Assembly: GCF_017377795.1 (NCBI RefSeq)
Contig: NZ_JAFRDR010000004.1
Coordinates: 434,001-498,000 of the forward strand
From: Williamsia soli
GTDB taxonomy: Bacteria > Actinomycetota > Actinomycetes > Mycobacteriales > Mycobacteriaceae
Direction: 5' to 3'
DNA: 64,000 bases
In this document: piece by piece, positions 1 to 8,207 of the stretch
How positions within the stretch are numbered: position 1 is the first letter of the stretch
Layout of the letters: each line of letters begins with the position of its first letter
Program-made: the position numbers and the translations under genes
Notes under the pieces: generated by a model
What the model saw: only the letters and a program-made list of their open reading frames with translations
Database searches by the model: none
What the model was told of the DNA's origin: nothing

Positions 1-407
1 AGGCCGGCGCGGTGGGCTGACCCGAGTGCTCCGAGGACCGGTGCCGTCACGGCGGTCACGGCGTGGGGTGGCATCGGGCCGCGTTCGCGCAACAACTCGC
101 GCAGGGTGCCGCCCTGTACCAATTCCATGACGAGAAACGCGTAGTCGCCGTCCGCGCCCTGGTCGTAGACGGCCACGAGCCCGGGATCCTTGAGCCGGGC
201 GACCGACCTCGCCTCGAACTCGAGGCGGGCCAGGAACTGCGGGTCTGCCGAGAATCTCGGATCCATCACCTTGACGGCGACAGGCCGATCGAGCCGCAGA
301 TCCATTCCGAGGTAGACGCTGGACATGCCGCCGCGGGCGATGAGCGCATCGATCCGGTAGCGGCGCTCCAGCAGCATGCCGATCAGCATGTCGGAGGGAG
401 CGTTCAC
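1..407 (-). CDS. pknL: Ser/Thr protein kinase, N-terminal part (PknL-like), cut by window edge
   Basis: This is the N-terminal 135 residues of a eukaryotic-type Ser/Thr kinase that runs off the left edge. The start is GTG at 407, about 11 nt after an AAAGGA ribosome-binding sequence. The glycine-rich loop (ARGGMSSVY) and the VAVKV lysine motif are visible, then the LVMELVQGG hinge. The catalytic loop and any membrane or PASTA part lie outside. It is divergent from the Rv2175c-like gene. In M. tuberculosis PknL phosphorylates Rv2175c, so the arrangement supports the PknL assignment. The family role is in envelope and division signalling; the specific function here is inferred from context. Confidence 0.85.
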   Translation of the reverse strand, partial: MNAPSDMLIGMLLERRYRIDALIARGGMSSVYLGMDLRLDRPVAVKVMDPRFSADPQFLARLEFEARSVARLKDPGLVAVYDQGADGDYAFLVMELVQGGTLRELLRERGPMPPHAVTAVTAPVLGALGSAHRAG

Positions 408-593
408 AGGCGTCAGATCCTTTCGCGGCCGGACAGGTGGGCAGATTTACGAGTCCACAGTAGCGACGCCCGGTCTAGAAACGATCACGAGCGCGGGTGT
501 GTACGGACGAAGCGGAGTGGAGTTCGGCGTTTTCCCGGTCGGACAGGGGGAGCGACTCGACTGCACACCGGCCCGCTCGGTAGTGTCACCTGC

Positions 594-959
594 GTGGGTT
601 CCGTACCGCTCTCAGAAGACACGCTGCCTGCTGACACAGAGGTTTTGTCCGTGTCCCAGGTTTCCTCCCGAATGGGCTTTTCCAACAGCAAGGTCCTCAA
701 TCTGATCACCGATGAGCGCCTGCTCGCGGTGCGCCGTGACGGACAGGTCGCCATCCCGGCGCTGTTCTTCGACGGCCCGGAGATCACCAAGCACCTCGTC
801 GGCTTGATCAAAGTGCTGTTCGACGGCGGGTTCAGCCGCGACGAGGCCATGAGATGGCTGTTCGAGGTCCATGATGACCTGGGCATCTGCCCGGCGGAGG
901 CGCTGCACGGGCACCAGGCACGCGAGATGGTGCGCCGCGCCCAGGCCGAGGCTTTCTAG
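594..959 (+). CDS. Rv2175c-like DNA-binding protein, probable PknL substrate
   Basis: A 121-residue protein (GTG start at 594; a GTG at 651 is an alternative). It has a helix-turn-helix-like N-terminal part (SVSQVSSRMGFSNSKVLNLI), a beta segment (LLAVRRDGQVAIPALFF) and the C-terminal motif HQAREMVRRAQA that I associate with Rv2175c. In M. tuberculosis that protein binds DNA and is phosphorylated by PknL, which is the divergent neighbour here. Its TAG stop shares the four bases CTAG (956-959) with the stop of convergent crtB. DNA targets cannot be read from the sequence. Confidence 0.8.
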   Translation: MGSVPLSEDTLPADTEVLSVSQVSSRMGFSNSKVLNLITDERLLAVRRDGQVAIPALFFDGPEITKHLVGLIKVLFDGGFSRDEAMRWLFEVHDDLGICPAEALHGHQAREMVRRAQAEAF

Positions 960-1858
960 CAGCGTCCGCCGCGCACCAGAGCCGCGGCGATGTGGCCCAT
1001 CCGGGCCGGTTTCGACAGGCGGGCTCGCTGCGTCAGGACGCGGTAACCGTCTTGTTCGACTTGATCGAGGATGGCTCGGTACATCGTCAGTGCGGCCCTG
1101 ATCCCGGGTCTGCTGGCGGGGGCCAACAGGGCGATTCCGGGCTCCGCGAGCCGATACTCGGCGCGGGTGATGGCGATCAGATGCGCCAACGCCCGACGCA
1201 GCTGCGGAGGTACCTGCCCGTTGCGACGGCACCGTCGGAGCATTGCTCCATCCACCCCGAACGTGGCGAGTTCATCGGTCGGCAGATAGATACGGCCGCG
1301 GTCGAGGTCTTCCCCGGCGTCGCGGATGAAGTTGGTGAGCTGAAAGGCGTCGCCCAGCGCCCGCGCTGCCGGCATCGCACTCGCGACCTCCCCGACTGTT
1401 CCCAGGATGGGCAGCATCTGTAACCCGATCACGCTCGCCGACCCGTACATGTATTCGCGTAACTGTTCCATCGACCGGTAGGTGGCCACGTGCAGGTCGC
1501 TGTCGGGGAGGTCCATCCGCATGGATCGCAGGAAGGCGTCGAAATACTCGTGGGGGATCCCGAACGCGGCCGAGGTATCGGCGACGGCCAGCACCTCGAG
1601 GTGTTGTGCTCTGTGGTCGGGATTCTCCAGCGCGGCGTGCAGGTCTGCCTCGATGTCGTCGAGCCGACCCAGCCGATCCGGCCCGGTCGTCGTGTCGACG
1701 ATGTCGTCGACCATTCGCGCGAACCCATAGAGTGCGTAGACGCCGCGGCGCCGTGCCGGAGAAAGCAATTGGGTTCCGCGATAATAGGTGCGCCCGTGAA
1801 TCGCGATGAGTTGTTCACAGTGCGCGTAGGCCGTCTCGAGGCGGGTGCCGGCCGTCAT
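956..1858 (-). CDS. crtB: Phytoene synthase
   Basis: A 300-residue squalene/phytoene synthase family protein that condenses two GGPP molecules to phytoene, the first committed carotenoid step. The Asp-rich substrate/Mg motif MVDDIVDTTTG lies near residue 49. The second signature, FQLTNFIRDAGEDLDRGRIYLP-like, is recognisable in the middle of the protein. Length is normal for CrtB. The ATG at 1858 overlaps the TGA of the upstream mannosyltransferase gene (ATGA), so translation is probably coupled. It is the last gene of the leftward run idsA2-crtI-mptA-crtB. Squalene synthase is an alternative family member, but the adjacent crtI favours phytoene synthase. Confidence 0.9.
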   Translation of the reverse strand: MTAGTRLETAYAHCEQLIAIHGRTYYRGTQLLSPARRRGVYALYGFARMVDDIVDTTTGPDRLGRLDDIEADLHAALENPDHRAQHLEVLAVADTSAAFGIPHEYFDAFLRSMRMDLPDSDLHVATYRSMEQLREYMYGSASVIGLQMLPILGTVGEVASAMPAARALGDAFQLTNFIRDAGEDLDRGRIYLPTDELATFGVDGAMLRRCRRNGQVPPQLRRALAHLIAITRAEYRLAEPGIALLAPASRPGIRAALTMYRAILDQVEQDGYRVLTQRARLSKPARMGHIAAALVRGGRC

Positions 1859-3450
1859 GAGGCAGGATCCGCGCCGTCGGCGGACCGACCGCGGGTCAAC
1901 CGCCGGATCCGCAGGGGATCGCGCCGCACCAGGGACCAGCCGGCGAGCGCCGAGAGAGCAATCGCGACGATCACATCGGTGATCTCGTACATGAAGATGT
2001 CATCGCTCGGCCCGAATACCTGGAGCAGGAACACACTGAACGCCACGATGGCGACCAGACCTCGGCGATCGATGGTGAAGACTGCGGCAATCACCAGCGC
2101 CCAGGTGTAGTACCAGGGGAGCGTCGACGGCTCGAGCAGCAGAACCGCGAGCATCGCCCACGCCATGCCCTTGACCGCATCACGTTCACTGCCCCGGAAC
2201 CGCACCCAGAGTCCGATCAGCGTCAAGGCCAACACGACCGAGCCGATGGACCTGGCGACGTCGAGAACGGGAAGCAGTGGAAGGCTCACGAACGGTGACG
2301 AGACGAGAGTGGTCAGGTGTGCCATCGCGGTGGGAACCGTGAGCCAGTTGATGATCTTGGCGGCCCAGGTCAGTCCGAGCAGCCATCCGAATCCGTGGCC
2401 GACGAGCAGGGTCAGCACACCGAAGATGACTCCACTGAGTCCGACGATCCAGGCCAGTACGCCGGCGACGTCGACAGGTCGGACGCCCGTGGGGTCGCCG
2501 TCGGACGGCGCTCGTGCGTGCCGGTCTTCCCGGATGTGCGAGATCCAGATCCACAGCACGAAAGGGATCGCGACACCGGCGGTGATCTTGATCGAGGCGG
2601 CCAGTGCCAGCACGCTCACCCCCGCAATGTGTCGGCGCTGGACCACCAACGTGATCCCCGCGATGAGCACGCCCATCATCAACAGCTCGACGTGCGGGCC
2701 GCCGACGAGGTGGATCAACACCAGTGGATTGAGGACGACCACCCAGATGGCCATCGCGGGGTCGGTACCGAAGTGGCGGGCGAGCCGCGGCAGCGCCCAG
2801 AGGGTCAGCAACAGTCCGGGTAGCAGGACGACCCTCATCACCAGCACACCTGCGATCGGCTGGTCACCGGTGACGGTGGTGACCAGGCGGGTCAGTGACA
2901 TGAACGCCGGGCCGTAGGGCGCGGTGGTGGTTGCCCACACCTGTGCCATCGAGTCCAGGAGCGGTCCGGGCCGGACCACCGGGCCGTCGGAGTACGGATT
3001 GAACCCGTCCCGCAACAAGGCACCCTGCGCGAGATAGGCGTACACGTCGCGGCTGTAGAGCGGCACCGCGATCATCAGCGGGGCGGACTGGGCCAACGAG
3101 GCCCAGCCGAGAGCGCGGGTGGGACGATCAGGGGATGGGTCGGCGCTCAGGGTGCGCCCCACCTGGACCCACGAGATGACCATGAGCGCCACCCCCAGCC
3201 AGAAAGCGAGGCCGCTCAACGTCTTCCCGTGACCGAAGTAGAGCCACGTCAGGTGCATCGTCTGCAACGACGTCTCGTTGCGGGGGACGTCCCCGACCCC
3301 GAAGCTGCCTGCGGCGACGAGCAGAGAACCGGCACACCCCAGCAGCACCTGGCGACCGAGGTCGGTGCGGCAGAAGTCACCCATCGACACCCGGGCGCGG
3401 GTCAGTCGCGCTCGGACACCGCTGGCCGGCATCGACGTGGACGTGGACAT
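1855..3450 (-). CDS. mptA: Alpha-1,6-mannosyltransferase, MptA-like (GT-C membrane enzyme)
   Basis: A 531-residue polytopic membrane protein with about a dozen hydrophobic segments. I see the GT-C features PLYSRDVYAYLAQGALLRDG and the APYGPAFM loop. MptA uses polyprenyl-phosphomannose to elongate the alpha-1,6-mannan core of lipomannan and lipoarabinomannan on the outer face of the plasma membrane. The reading frame stays open to 3528, but that would overlap crtI. The ATG at 3450, with AGGA about 10 nt upstream and 13 nt after the crtI stop, is preferred. It lies between crtI and crtB although it is not a carotenoid gene, matching the position of Rv2174 between idsA2 and Rv2175c. Confidence 0.85.
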   Translation of the reverse strand: MSTSTSMPASGVRARLTRARVSMGDFCRTDLGRQVLLGCAGSLLVAAGSFGVGDVPRNETSLQTMHLTWLYFGHGKTLSGLAFWLGVALMVISWVQVGRTLSADPSPDRPTRALGWASLAQSAPLMIAVPLYSRDVYAYLAQGALLRDGFNPYSDGPVVRPGPLLDSMAQVWATTTAPYGPAFMSLTRLVTTVTGDQPIAGVLVMRVVLLPGLLLTLWALPRLARHFGTDPAMAIWVVVLNPLVLIHLVGGPHVELLMMGVLIAGITLVVQRRHIAGVSVLALAASIKITAGVAIPFVLWIWISHIREDRHARAPSDGDPTGVRPVDVAGVLAWIVGLSGVIFGVLTLLVGHGFGWLLGLTWAAKIINWLTVPTAMAHLTTLVSSPFVSLPLLPVLDVARSIGSVVLALTLIGLWVRFRGSERDAVKGMAWAMLAVLLLEPSTLPWYYTWALVIAAVFTIDRRGLVAIVAFSVFLLQVFGPSDDIFMYEITDVIVAIALSALAGWSLVRRDPLRIRRLTRGRSADGADPAS

Positions 3451-3463
3451 CGCCGTGGAGTTC

Positions 3464-4990
3464 CTATTCGCCTGTGATGCGCTGGGCCGCGAGTCGTCCG
3501 GAAACCAGCACGGGCGGAATCCCCACACCGGGCACCGTGGAACTACCCGCCAGCACGACGTTGTCGGCGCCCGGTACGAGATTGCGTGTGCGCAGTGGGC
3601 CGGTCTGCGGGACGGTGTGGGCTGCGGCGAACGGTGTCCCCGCCGCCATACCCGCCGCCGCCCAGGTGGCCGGATCGTCGATGCGGGCGATCCTGAAGGT
3701 CTCTCTGATGCCTGTGTAACCGCGGGTCTCGAGGACGGCCAGCACTTCCCTCACGTAGGGTCCGGCGAGCTGCTGCCACGGTAGGGGTGCCGAATCGAGG
3801 TTGGGGCATGGTGCGAGAACCGTGACCGATTCGCCGGCGGCGCTGATGCCGTGCCCGGGGTCGGAGAGGCCGGGCCTGTTGATCAGCAGGGAAGGGTCGC
3901 TCATCAGCCGGCCCCGACCGCTGCGTGCGGTCAGCTCCCGAAAGGTCTTGGACCAGGCGGCGCCGAAGTCGAGGGTGTGGTGACCGCCCGGCCACCCGGC
4001 GGTGACGTCGGTGGGAACCACGCCGTGGGCGACGACGGCGCTCGGTGAGTAGACGATCCGGCGCGAGCGCCCGGTGCGACGGTGCCCCAGGAGGCGGTCG
4101 GTGACGGGGGCGTCGGTGGTGAAGACTGCTGCGTCGCAAGTCCAGACGCGCCCGTCGGTGCTCGTCACCGAGGTGACGCGGTCGCCGGTCCACTGGACGC
4201 TCGACGCGGCAGTGCCGAGTTCGACGCGCCCGCCTGCGTCGTGCAGGGCTCCGGCCATGACCTCGGCGACGCGCCCCATCCCGCCTCGCGGGTAGTACAC
4301 GCCCATACTGATGTCCATGTGGGCGATCACCGCGTATACGGCTCGCGCGCGCTCAGGCGGTACACCGGCGTAAAGGGCCTGAAAGGTGAAGGCGCGCAAC
4401 AAGCGTTCGTCGGTGACGAACTCTCCCACGCGCGCAGACAACCGGCCCAGCGCGCCGAGCCGCAGCAACGCGGCAGCCCCGGCGCGCGTGGCCGGATCGC
4501 GGGCGAGAGAGAGCGCCGAGTCGAAGTTCCGGTTGATGAAGGTGTCCATCTCCACGGCGTACAACTGCCTGAGCCACTCGGTCAGTTCGCGGTAGCCGCG
4601 GGCCTGTTGCGCCCCGAACACGTCGGTGATGGCCGCCGCGAACCGATCCTGGTCGCGGTGCACGGCAAGCTCGGTGCCGTCCGCGTAGCGCATGTTGTAC
4701 GTGGGATCCACATCGATGAGATCGAGCCGGCGTGCTGCGTCCTCCCGCTCGACGCCTACCGCGGCGAGGGGGGCGTGCACCAGCTCGGGCATCGTGAGAA
4801 TGGTTGCGCCGGTGTCGAAATGGTTGTCGCCGATGGTTTCCGTGGCGACCCGGCCGCCCGGGTGTGCGGCGGCTTCGAGCACGGTGACCTCTCGCCCCGC
4901 GCCGCGCAGATGGAGAGCCGCGGTCAGACCCGAGAGCCCGGCGCCGACCACGACTATCCGATCGGTGGGGCCCGAGACCGAAACGACCAT
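3464..4990 (-). CDS. crtI: Phytoene desaturase
   Basis: A 508-residue FAD-dependent desaturase that converts phytoene stepwise to neurosporene or lycopene. The N-terminal dinucleotide-binding motif (VVVGAGLSGLTAALHLRGAG) starts near residue 12. The C-terminal signature region ending LVPGADNVVLAGSSTVPGVGIPPVLVSGRLAA is characteristic of CrtI. The start codon is ATG at 4990, sharing one base with the TGA of idsA2 (TGATG); an in-frame GTG lies directly before it at 4993. Tight coupling to the GGPP synthase gene supplies substrate logic. The number of desaturation steps cannot be told from sequence alone. Confidence 0.92.
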   Translation of the reverse strand: MVVSVSGPTDRIVVVGAGLSGLTAALHLRGAGREVTVLEAAAHPGGRVATETIGDNHFDTGATILTMPELVHAPLAAVGVEREDAARRLDLIDVDPTYNMRYADGTELAVHRDQDRFAAAITDVFGAQQARGYRELTEWLRQLYAVEMDTFINRNFDSALSLARDPATRAGAAALLRLGALGRLSARVGEFVTDERLLRAFTFQALYAGVPPERARAVYAVIAHMDISMGVYYPRGGMGRVAEVMAGALHDAGGRVELGTAASSVQWTGDRVTSVTSTDGRVWTCDAAVFTTDAPVTDRLLGHRRTGRSRRIVYSPSAVVAHGVVPTDVTAGWPGGHHTLDFGAAWSKTFRELTARSGRGRLMSDPSLLINRPGLSDPGHGISAAGESVTVLAPCPNLDSAPLPWQQLAGPYVREVLAVLETRGYTGIRETFRIARIDDPATWAAAGMAAGTPFAAAHTVPQTGPLRTRNLVPGADNVVLAGSSTVPGVGIPPVLVSGRLAAQRITGE

Positions 4991-6066
4991 CACGCCCGCC
5001 GTTGCGTCATGGAGGTCGCCAGTTCAGCGAGGTCCGCCTTCGCGGTGGCGGGGGCACTGCTCGTGGACAGGGTGATCAGTGCCGATTCGACGAGCTCGCC
5101 GATCTGCGACTCGACCTCGGCAACCGCGCCGCTGTCAAGGATGATCTGGGTCGTCTCGGCCAATTCCGCCGCGTCGAGGTCTTTGCCGATGCGCCGGCGC
5201 AACACCTGCGCTGCGGCGGGGTTGTCGATGTCACTCGAATTCAATGCGGCAGCGAGCAGCGCCGTCCGTTTGCCTGAGATGATGTCGTCGCCCGCGGGTT
5301 TGCCGGTCACCTCGGGGTCGCCGAACACGCCCAGCAGATCATCGCGGAGTTGAAAGGCGACGCCCACGTCGGTTCCGAACGAGCGAAGGGCTCCGATCAG
5401 GTCTGCGTCGGCGCCGCCGATGGCGGCGCCGAGCTGCAGCGGCCGCTCCACCGTGTAGGCAGCAGTCTTGAAGCGCATCACCCGATGGGCCGCCACGGGC
5501 GACTCGTCGCCGGCGGCCTCAGCCGTGATGTCGAGGTACTGACCGGCGAGGACCTCGGTTCGCATCCCTGCCCAGATGTCCGCGACCGCGGCGACCACAT
5601 CCGGGGTGAAGCCGGCGCCGAAGAAGAGGTCGTCGGCCCATGCCAAAGCCAGGTCACCGAGCAGGATCGCGACACCCTCGCCGTACGACCCTGGGGAGCC
5701 GTGCCACCCGGAGTCGCGATGGAGTCGCTCGAACTCCCGGTGCAACGTCGGATGCCCGCGCCGGGTGTCGGATCGATCGATGATGTCGTCGTGGATCAAC
5801 GCGCAGGCCTGCACGAACTCGAGGGCTGCGCACACGGTCAGCATCTGGTCGGGGAGTGCCCGGGCGGGGCCCGCAGCCTGGTATCCGGCCCAGGCAAAGG
5901 TCGGGCGCACCCGCTTGCCACCCCTCAGCACGAATCCGCCCATCGACTCCACCGCCTCGGCGAACCCGGGGGCGATGTCTGAAGCTGCAGCTCGGCGCTC
6001 TGCAAAGATCTGTCGCAGTAGCGCGGAGGTCGCCGCTGGGACGTCGCGAAGGGACTCGATGGGCAC
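4990..6066 (-). CDS. idsA2: Geranylgeranyl diphosphate synthase (polyprenyl synthase)
   Basis: A 358-residue trans-isoprenyl diphosphate synthase with GTG start at 6066. The first aspartate-rich motif (IHDDIIDRSDTRRG) and the second (LRDDLLGVFGDPEVTGKPAGDD) are both intact; they bind Mg-diphosphate. It probably makes GGPP for CrtB and could equally be named crtE. The gene corresponds in position to Rv2173 (idsA2). It leads the leftward operon idsA2-crtI-mptA-crtB and is divergent from metF across 86 bp. An AAGG lies about 11 nt upstream of the start. Exact chain length is inferred from context. Confidence 0.9.
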   Translation of the reverse strand: MPIESLRDVPAATSALLRQIFAERRAAASDIAPGFAEAVESMGGFVLRGGKRVRPTFAWAGYQAAGPARALPDQMLTVCAALEFVQACALIHDDIIDRSDTRRGHPTLHREFERLHRDSGWHGSPGSYGEGVAILLGDLALAWADDLFFGAGFTPDVVAAVADIWAGMRTEVLAGQYLDITAEAAGDESPVAAHRVMRFKTAAYTVERPLQLGAAIGGADADLIGALRSFGTDVGVAFQLRDDLLGVFGDPEVTGKPAGDDIISGKRTALLAAALNSSDIDNPAAAQVLRRRIGKDLDAAELAETTQIILDSGAVAEVESQIGELVESALITLSTSSAPATAKADLAELATSMTQRRA

Positions 6067-6132
6067 CTGGTCACCTTAACCGCGGGGTGACAACCGGCTC
6101 GGCCGACCGGGCGACGTGGTCCGGCTCGCCTG

Positions 6133-6150
6133 GGCAATCGTATGATTGCC
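6133..6150 (+). promoter_or_regulatory. 18-bp palindrome containing a TATGAT -10 box just before metF
   Basis: GGCAATC-GTAT-GATTGCC is a perfect 7-bp inverted repeat with a 4-nt centre. The hexamer TATGAT (6141-6146) lies inside it and ends six bases before the metF GTG. That is the spacing expected if transcription starts at the start codon, giving a leaderless mRNA. No Shine-Dalgarno is visible. A repressor bound to the palindrome would cover the -10 box. No convincing -35 was found. Confidence 0.5.
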
Positions 6151-6152
6151 AG

Positions 6153-7088
6153 GTGAGTTCGCAGCTACCCCAGACATCGATCGTGCAGCGGCTGGCCGAG
6201 CCACATCCGGGGCCGGTTCCGTTTTCCGTCGAGTTCTACCCGCCCCGCGATGAGCAGGCCGAGGCGCGGCTGTGGCGTGCGGTGCGCATCTTCGAGCGGA
6301 TGGGTCCTGCATTCGTCTCGATGACCTACGGCGCCGGCGGGTCGACCCGCGACCGCACCCTGCGGATCGTCGGGCAGCTGGCCCGCGAGACCACGTTGCT
6401 GCCGGTTGCTCATCTGACCGCGGTCGGGCACAGCGTGGAGGAGTTGCGGGCGATGGTCGGCGGCTTTGCCGATCAGGGGATCACCAACATCCTCGCGTTG
6501 CGCGGCGATCCGCCCGGTGACCCGCTGGGCGAGTGGGTCAAGCACCCCGAGGGGCTCGAGTACGCTGAGCAGCTCGTCCGACTGGTGCAAGAGCTCGGCG
6601 ACTTCAACGTCGGCGTCGCATCGTTCCCCGAAGGCCACCACAGAGCTCCCGACCTCGACCACGACACGAAGTATCTGGTGTCGAAACTCCGTGCCGGAGC
6701 TCAGTATTCGATCACCCAGATGTTCTTTGACGTCGACGACTTCCTTCGTTTGCGTGACCGGGTGGTCGCGGCCGATCCCGAGCAGGGCGCGAAGCCACTC
6801 ATTCCGGGGATCATGCCCATCACGTCCCTGGCGTCGGTCCGTCGCATGGTGGAACTGTCGGGTTCGGTGCTGCCCGCCGACATCGATCGGCGCCTGGCAG
6901 CGGCGGCCGGTGGCGGACCGGAAGAAGACCGGGAAGCTGTCCGGGCCGTTGGTATCGATCTCGCCACGCAGATGGCGCAGCGGCTCATCGCCGAAGGTGT
7001 GCCGTGCCTGCACTTCTGCAGTCTGAATTTCGCCAAGGCGACCAGCGAGGTGCTCGAGCGCCTCGGTATGAACGTGATGGCTGCCTGA
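6153..7088 (+). CDS. metF: Methylenetetrahydrofolate reductase
   Basis: A 311-residue flavoprotein of the MTHFR family, reducing 5,10-methylene-THF to 5-methyl-THF for methionine synthesis. Seen are the N-terminal FSVEFYPPRDEQAEARLW (FEFFPPK-like), the MTYGAGGSTRDRT nucleotide/FAD segment, TNILALRGDPPGD, and GAQYSITQMFFD. The C-terminus has HFCSLNFAKAT. GTG at 6153 is chosen because it begins the family's usual N-terminus and sits six bases after a -10-like box. The gene corresponds in position and orientation to Rv2172c of M. tuberculosis. It stands alone between two leftward operons. Confidence 0.9.
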   Translation: MSSQLPQTSIVQRLAEPHPGPVPFSVEFYPPRDEQAEARLWRAVRIFERMGPAFVSMTYGAGGSTRDRTLRIVGQLARETTLLPVAHLTAVGHSVEELRAMVGGFADQGITNILALRGDPPGDPLGEWVKHPEGLEYAEQLVRLVQELGDFNVGVASFPEGHHRAPDLDHDTKYLVSKLRAGAQYSITQMFFDVDDFLRLRDRVVAADPEQGAKPLIPGIMPITSLASVRRMVELSGSVLPADIDRRLAAAAGGGPEEDREAVRAVGIDLATQMAQRLIAEGVPCLHFCSLNFAKATSEVLERLGMNVMAA

Positions 7089-7098
7089 ACCATCGCGG

Positions 7099-8187
7099 TC
7101 AGGGCGCCAGCGCTCGTCCCTTCCAGATCAACTTTCCGGTGACACGGGCCCGCAGTGAGTCTGCGACAGCCACCGCGCTCACGACCATCGACAAAGGGTG
7201 CGCGATCGCCGAGATCACGTCGAGGCCACTCAGGGTGCCTGTCTCGGCGCGACGGGCGATCAGGCGAGAGGCGATGCCACAGGCGAGTGCTGCCGCAGCC
7301 CGTTCTCGCCGCCGTCCGGACGCGAGGTCGAGAAGTGGGATGAGGTTTGCGCAGCCGAACACAACGGCGACAGCGACGGCCCCGGCCGGACCACCGAATT
7401 CCGTTCCGAGCCAGCGTCGATAGCCCTGCCAGGTCTCGGCGGGACCGTCGTACATCCGGCAGGACGCCACGTCTTTGCCACTGCGGACGGTCGAGCCGAG
7501 CCCGATGTCGCGGTACTGCCGTGCGAGCGCGAGGTCGTCGGTGATCTTGCCGCGCACCGACGCATGGCCACCGGCCCGCCGGTAGTCGATGCTCGAGGTG
7601 ATCAGGAATTGACCGTTCGCCACCGCCATTGATCTCCACTGCAGCCGTTCGGACACGCCCAAAGGCACCGAGCCCAACCATGACCAGCACAGCAACGGCT
7701 GGACGAGGTGCTCGAAGAAGGATCCGGCGCGCTGCGCGGGCCATACAGACAGCAGGCCGCCTGCGTCGATGCAGGTGCGCACGCCCCGGGCGAGGGCAGT
7801 TGGTGACAAGCGCACGTCGGCGTCGACGAATACGACCATCCCCTCGCCGACGCGATCGGCGAGCAGGGTCATGGCGTGGATCTTCCCGGTCCAGCCCGGC
7901 GGTGGTGGAATGTGATTGCGACGCAACTCGAAGCGGGGGTCGTCGGCGATCGCGGCGGTCGCGACCTCGCCGGTCCCGTCGGACGAATCGTCGTCACAGA
8001 TCAGTACCCGCAGATCCGCGATCCCTGTCTGGGCCCGGAGGTCCGAGATCAAGGACGCGATCCGCGAGGCCTCGTCGCGCGCCGGGATGCACACCCAGAC
8101 GGGTTCGTCGATCAGCCGGCCGGGTTCGGCCAACGATCCGACCCGCTGGACATTGGCAAGTGCCACAGCCACGTTGACTGCCGACAA
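7099..8187 (-). CDS. Family 2 glycosyltransferase, probable carotenoid glycosyltransferase (CruG/CrtQ-like)
   Basis: A 362-residue GT-A fold glycosyltransferase. The nucleotide-sugar motifs are WVCIPARDEASRI, ICDDDSSDGTGEV and the metal-binding VFVDADVRL, followed by hydrophobic C-terminal segments. No ATG or GTG precedes the first recognisable residues. TTG at 8187 is used, although the frame continues upstream as a hydrophobic stretch, so the true start is uncertain (CTG at 8193 is also possible). It lies in the same leftward run as cruF-like and crtO genes, separated only by lppM. CruF and CruG work as a pair in other bacteria, so carotenoid glycosylation is the favoured role. The sugar is unknown. 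Confidence 0.65.
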   Translation of the reverse strand: MSAVNVAVALANVQRVGSLAEPGRLIDEPVWVCIPARDEASRIASLISDLRAQTGIADLRVLICDDDSSDGTGEVATAAIADDPRFELRRNHIPPPPGWTGKIHAMTLLADRVGEGMVVFVDADVRLSPTALARGVRTCIDAGGLLSVWPAQRAGSFFEHLVQPLLCWSWLGSVPLGVSERLQWRSMAVANGQFLITSSIDYRRAGGHASVRGKITDDLALARQYRDIGLGSTVRSGKDVASCRMYDGPAETWQGYRRWLGTEFGGPAGAVAVAVVFGCANLIPLLDLASGRRRERAAAALACGIASRLIARRAETGTLSGLDVISAIAHPLSMVVSAVAVADSLRARVTGKLIWKGRALAP

Positions 8188-8207
8188 CCCCAGCGGTAGC
8201 CAGCCGA

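Noticed and set aside
4082-5353. 423-residue open frame on the + strand opposite crtI and idsA2
   Set aside because: It is a shadow of two confidently identified genes.
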